Source of the DNA: RGIG8785 sp045655245
GTDB lineage: Bacteria; Bacillota; Clostridia; RGIG8785
Direction of reading: 5' to 3'
NCBI GenBank assembly: GCA_045655245.1
Contig: JAZOOX010000040.1
Location: forward strand, 1 to 51,000
Length of the DNA stretch: 51,000 nucleotides
The notes beneath the pieces are model-generated. The model ran no database searches. It was not told where the DNA came from and saw nothing but the letters and a program-made list of their open reading frames with translations. Positions within the stretch are counted from its first letter, which is position 1; the number at the start of each line of letters is the position of its first letter. The translations under genes were made by a program, and so were the position numbers. Below are positions 48,548 through 51,000 of this stretch, piece by piece.

Positions 48548-49285
48548 ATGAGTAAAAAACTAAAAATCTGGTTGGCAGTTATTGGGGTTTTGTTGCTTCT
48601 TGCCGGCTGGTTGGTATATGCCCAGTGGGATAACATCAACGCCCTTGTGGATGCATTCCGCTATTCCAACGAAGAAGTCGAAACAAAACTGCAGGAAAAC
48701 AATCGGGCGATCGCCGAGTATCTGGAGAAGGAAGAAAACATTACCGTCCGTGAGATGACCGAAGACGAGGCAAAGGCTTTGGCAGAGGGGACGCTCACCG
48801 AAGAAGAGCTGGTCAAGCTGTTAACGGGACAGACCGCAGCCGCTTCGCCTGAAAAAGAGCCGCCTGCTGATCCGCCGAAGGTACCGCCGGCAGGCGATAA
48901 ACCCGTGGTTAGCCAATCACCCGTTCAGGTGCCTGAAAAAACGACAGCCCAAACGGTAGCCGAGGCGGTGGCCAAACTGTACATCACTAAAAATGATTAC
49001 CTCGGTCGGTTGGACAGCATCGAAGCGAAGGTCCGTGCTGAGTATATCGCAATGAGTGCTGAAGAGCAGAAAGGTGCAAAGCAACGGATGCTGTCTCAGT
49101 ATTTGCCAATGGTATCCTCTTGGGAGAAAGAGTGCGATGCGGCAGTCTACGGCGTGATTTCAGAAATCCGCACGGCACTGAAAAAGAGCGGTCAGGCCGA
49201 GACGGTTGCTGACCAAATCGAAGCATCTTACCTCAACGAAAAACGGCTGAAGAAGTCCTACTTCATCGGCAGATATATGGATTAA
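48548..49285 (+). CDS. Membrane-anchored extracytoplasmic protein of unknown function
   Basis: 245 residues. One N-terminal membrane anchor (IWLAVIGVLLLLAGWLVYA, residues 7-25) is followed by a charged, probably coiled-coil segment (NEEVETKLQENNRAIAEYLE), an acidic helical part (MTEDEAKALAEGTLTEEELV), a proline-rich spacer (about residues 98-130) and a second helical domain (KLYITKNDYLGRLDSIEAKV to the end). I do not recognise a family. ATG 48548 with CCGGAGGTC is chosen over an upstream in-frame start at 48383 which lies before the promoter. The following SLH gene begins 39 bp later, so they may be co-transcribed and both act in the envelope. Confidence 0.8.
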   Translation: MSKKLKIWLAVIGVLLLLAGWLVYAQWDNINALVDAFRYSNEEVETKLQENNRAIAEYLEKEENITVREMTEDEAKALAEGTLTEEELVKLLTGQTAAASPEKEPPADPPKVPPAGDKPVVSQSPVQVPEKTTAQTVAEAVAKLYITKNDYLGRLDSIEAKVRAEYIAMSAEEQKGAKQRMLSQYLPMVSSWEKECDAAVYGVISEIRTALKKSGQAETVADQIEASYLNEKRLKKSYFIGRYMD

Positions 49286-49324
49286 ACAATAACGATCATC
49301 AATCTTGAAATAAGGAGCAGGGGA

Positions 49325-51000
49325 ATGAGAAAGAACATGAAGAAAATCATTAGTATTCTGGTCGTAGCGACACTGTTGTTCTCTGTAATGCCGATGGCGT
49401 TTGCCGGCACCGCTTTCGCCGATTTTCCGACCGGCTGGTCGGCTGAGGCAATGACAGCGGCGGTAAACAACGGTCTGTTGACCGGGTATGAGGACGGCAC
49501 CATTCGTCCCGAGGCGAATCTGACCAGAGCAGAAGTCGCAACCATCATCACGCGTGCCTTTGGAGCAACGACTACATCGGACATCTCAGCGTTCAGGGAT
49601 GTGCCCGCCAACGCTTGGTTCACGCCCTATATCGCAAGAGCGGTAAAAATGGGTGCCTTAAACGGAACGAGCGCTACGACGATGGACCCCGATCTGCCCA
49701 TCACCCGTGAACAGGTCTTTACGGCAGTTGCGCGGGTATTGGTCTTATCCGATTCGGACACCTCTGTTTTAAACAAGTTTAAAGATGCGGGCGAGATCTC
49801 TGACTGGGCAACCAACGCGATGGCAGCTTTGGTAAAACGCGGCTATGTCAACGGTGACCTCCTGGGCAACGTAAACCCCAAGTCAAGCATCACCCGTGAA
49901 GAGTTTGCGCAGTTCATGCATAACGCCATCCGTACCTACATCACGAAAGAGGGTACATACAGCAAGGACTTAGAGGGCATCACCGTCATTCGTGTTCCCA
50001 ACGTTACCTTGCAAAACCTTTCCGCCACTTCGGACATCGTTGTGGGTGACGGCGTTGGTACCGGTGCCGTTTTGATGAACGGCGTTACCATTGAAAAACG
50101 TTTGCTGGCCCGCGGCGGTACCATTACGTTGCTTAAAACCACTACAGGACGTGGTGTTGTTGTTAACAACGTAAACGGAAATACCCACTTCAACAACTAT
50201 CGTGCCGAAGCTGTTTTCGCAGGTATTATTCAAAACACCTCCGCAACCTTCTTAAGTGTCGTTATCAACGGCGGCAGTAGCGGCGGCAGAGAATACACGC
50301 TGAATTTCTACCTCCATGCTGACGACGAAACACCCTACAAAACCATTCGCAATATCTCGTACAATAAAAAACTGGGCGCCGATCTTCCCACTCCTGCAGC
50401 CGAAGACATTATAGGTTACAAATTCCTGGGGTGGCACAGAAAGAATATGCCCGGATCTGCCGTTACCGCATCCACTCCCATTACCGGTAATTGGGATGTC
50501 GTTGCCAACTTGGAGCGCATCGAATATCCTGTCACGTTCGTAGATGAAGACGGGGTTTCTCCCTTCGTGGATTTCATTGACGGCTTTACCCCGGTAGCTA
50601 CTGCAAACGTAGAGACCCCCTATATCCTTCCTACCGAGGCGCAGATTAAGCGTAACGGCTATACCTTCCGCGGTTGGACGGATGCTCTTGGTAACCCCGT
50701 AACTGCTATTACCATTACCGTATCCACCCCTGCTGACGGCTTTGTGCTGAAACCCGTTTTCACCAAAGACACCTATTACGTAGAATTCTATAATGCGGAT
50801 TACACACCCGCATCCTTTGTAGACGGTTATACCCCTCCCGTTGAATACGCTGTAGACAACTTACCCGCTCTGCCGAATGATACCCAGGTTGTCGTCCCCG
50901 ACGGGGAACGCTTTATGTACTGGGTAAACGAAAACGGCGAACCGGTCTATGGTTTAACAGTAACCGAGGATATGACCGACGGACAGATCCTGAAACTGTA
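49325..51000 (+). CDS. Large SLH-domain surface protein with InlB-B-like repeats (3' end outside window)
   Basis: Open from the ATG at 49325 (AAGGAG 7 bases upstream) to the window end, 558 codons with no stop. Signal peptide: ISILVVATLLFSVMPMAFA. Three SLH repeats follow in about residues 30-205 (FADFPTGWSAEAMTAAVNNG; FRDVPANAWFTPYIARAV; FKDAGEISDWATNAMAAL, each with a TRAEV/TREQV/TREEF motif). A beta-strand stretch (VTLQNLSATSDIVVGDGVG) comes next, then at least three InlB-B/Flg_new-like modules of about 70-80 residues beginning LNFYLHADDE, VTFVDEDG and VEFYNADYTP with GYKFLGWH and GYTFRGWT cores. Such modules are adhesive or spacer domains of surface proteins. Its size beyond 558 residues is unknown. 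Confidence 0.9.
   Translation, partial: MRKNMKKIISILVVATLLFSVMPMAFAGTAFADFPTGWSAEAMTAAVNNGLLTGYEDGTIRPEANLTRAEVATIITRAFGATTTSDISAFRDVPANAWFTPYIARAVKMGALNGTSATTMDPDLPITREQVFTAVARVLVLSDSDTSVLNKFKDAGEISDWATNAMAALVKRGYVNGDLLGNVNPKSSITREEFAQFMHNAIRTYITKEGTYSKDLEGITVIRVPNVTLQNLSATSDIVVGDGVGTGAVLMNGVTIEKRLLARGGTITLLKTTTGRGVVVNNVNGNTHFNNYRAEAVFAGIIQNTSATFLSVVINGGSSGGREYTLNFYLHADDETPYKTIRNISYNKKLGADLPTPAAEDIIGYKFLGWHRKNMPGSAVTASTPITGNWDVVANLERIEYPVTFVDEDGVSPFVDFIDGFTPVATANVETPYILPTEAQIKRNGYTFRGWTDALGNPVTAITITVSTPADGFVLKPVFTKDTYYVEFYNADYTPASFVDGYTPPVEYAVDNLPALPNDTQVVVPDGERFMYWVNENGEPVYGLTVTEDMTDGQILKL

Overview
The window looks like chromosome of an uncultured, spore-forming, anaerobic Firmicute of the class Clostridia. 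Evidence for sporulation is spoIVA, yunB and sigG. Evidence for anaerobiosis is an [FeFe]-hydrogenase, an N-terminal-rubredoxin rubrerythrin and a PerR-type regulator. Four proteins carry S-layer homology (SLH) domains, so the envelope is probably a Gram-positive wall with an SLH-anchored surface layer. The genus cannot be read from the sequence. No complete mobile element, prophage, CRISPR array or rRNA was seen.

Layout. 1-2400: 3' end of the hydrogenase, then perR-rubrerythrin-BFD-type ferredoxin behind a perfect Fur/Per box, then a PepSY protein. 2458-7080 (minus): a secreted WG-repeat protein with an O-antigen-ligase-like membrane protein, and an SLH-anchored CotH-family kinase. 7259-11939: ECF S component and 2-hydroxyacid dehydrogenase; gdhA divergent from an MbfA-like rubrerythrin/VIT1 iron exporter and an SDR. 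12106-15894: one operon of NSS transporter, histidine phosphatase, AI-2E-family protein and small alarmone synthetase. 15923-18398: BlaI repressor with two operators, a BlaR1-like M56 protease without a penicillin-binding sensor, and an SLH protein.

18433-30430 is mostly housekeeping: spoIVA, yunB-ligA, nth (minus), then glyA-rarA-DUF512-der-plsY-gpsA as one tight run. 30457-33837 holds gap and, convergent, type III glutamine synthetase. 34003-40347 is an accessory catabolic operon: Gfo/Idh/MocA oxidoreductase, FGGY kinase, cytoplasmic neutral-ceramidase-like amidohydrolase, a NagB-like protein with an altered active site, and a NagA-like deacetylase. It has no transporter and probably degrades an N-acylated amino sugar or amino polyol. 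This is the best candidate in the window for an undescribed system.

40385-44085: HAD phosphatase, dGTPase-like HD protein, MarR regulator with its own operators, tRNA-Leu(CAG) and sigG. 44261-51000: an SLH beta-helix protein, a DegV protein, tRNA-Pro(CGG), an array of small hairpins joined by a GCTAAATT unit, a decayed integrase N-terminus, a membrane-anchored protein of unknown function, and a large SLH/InlB-B-like protein that runs off the window.

Most transcription units have recognisable promoters (TTGACA/TATAAT-like with 16-18 bp spacers) and intrinsic terminators; these are listed where they could be placed base by base.
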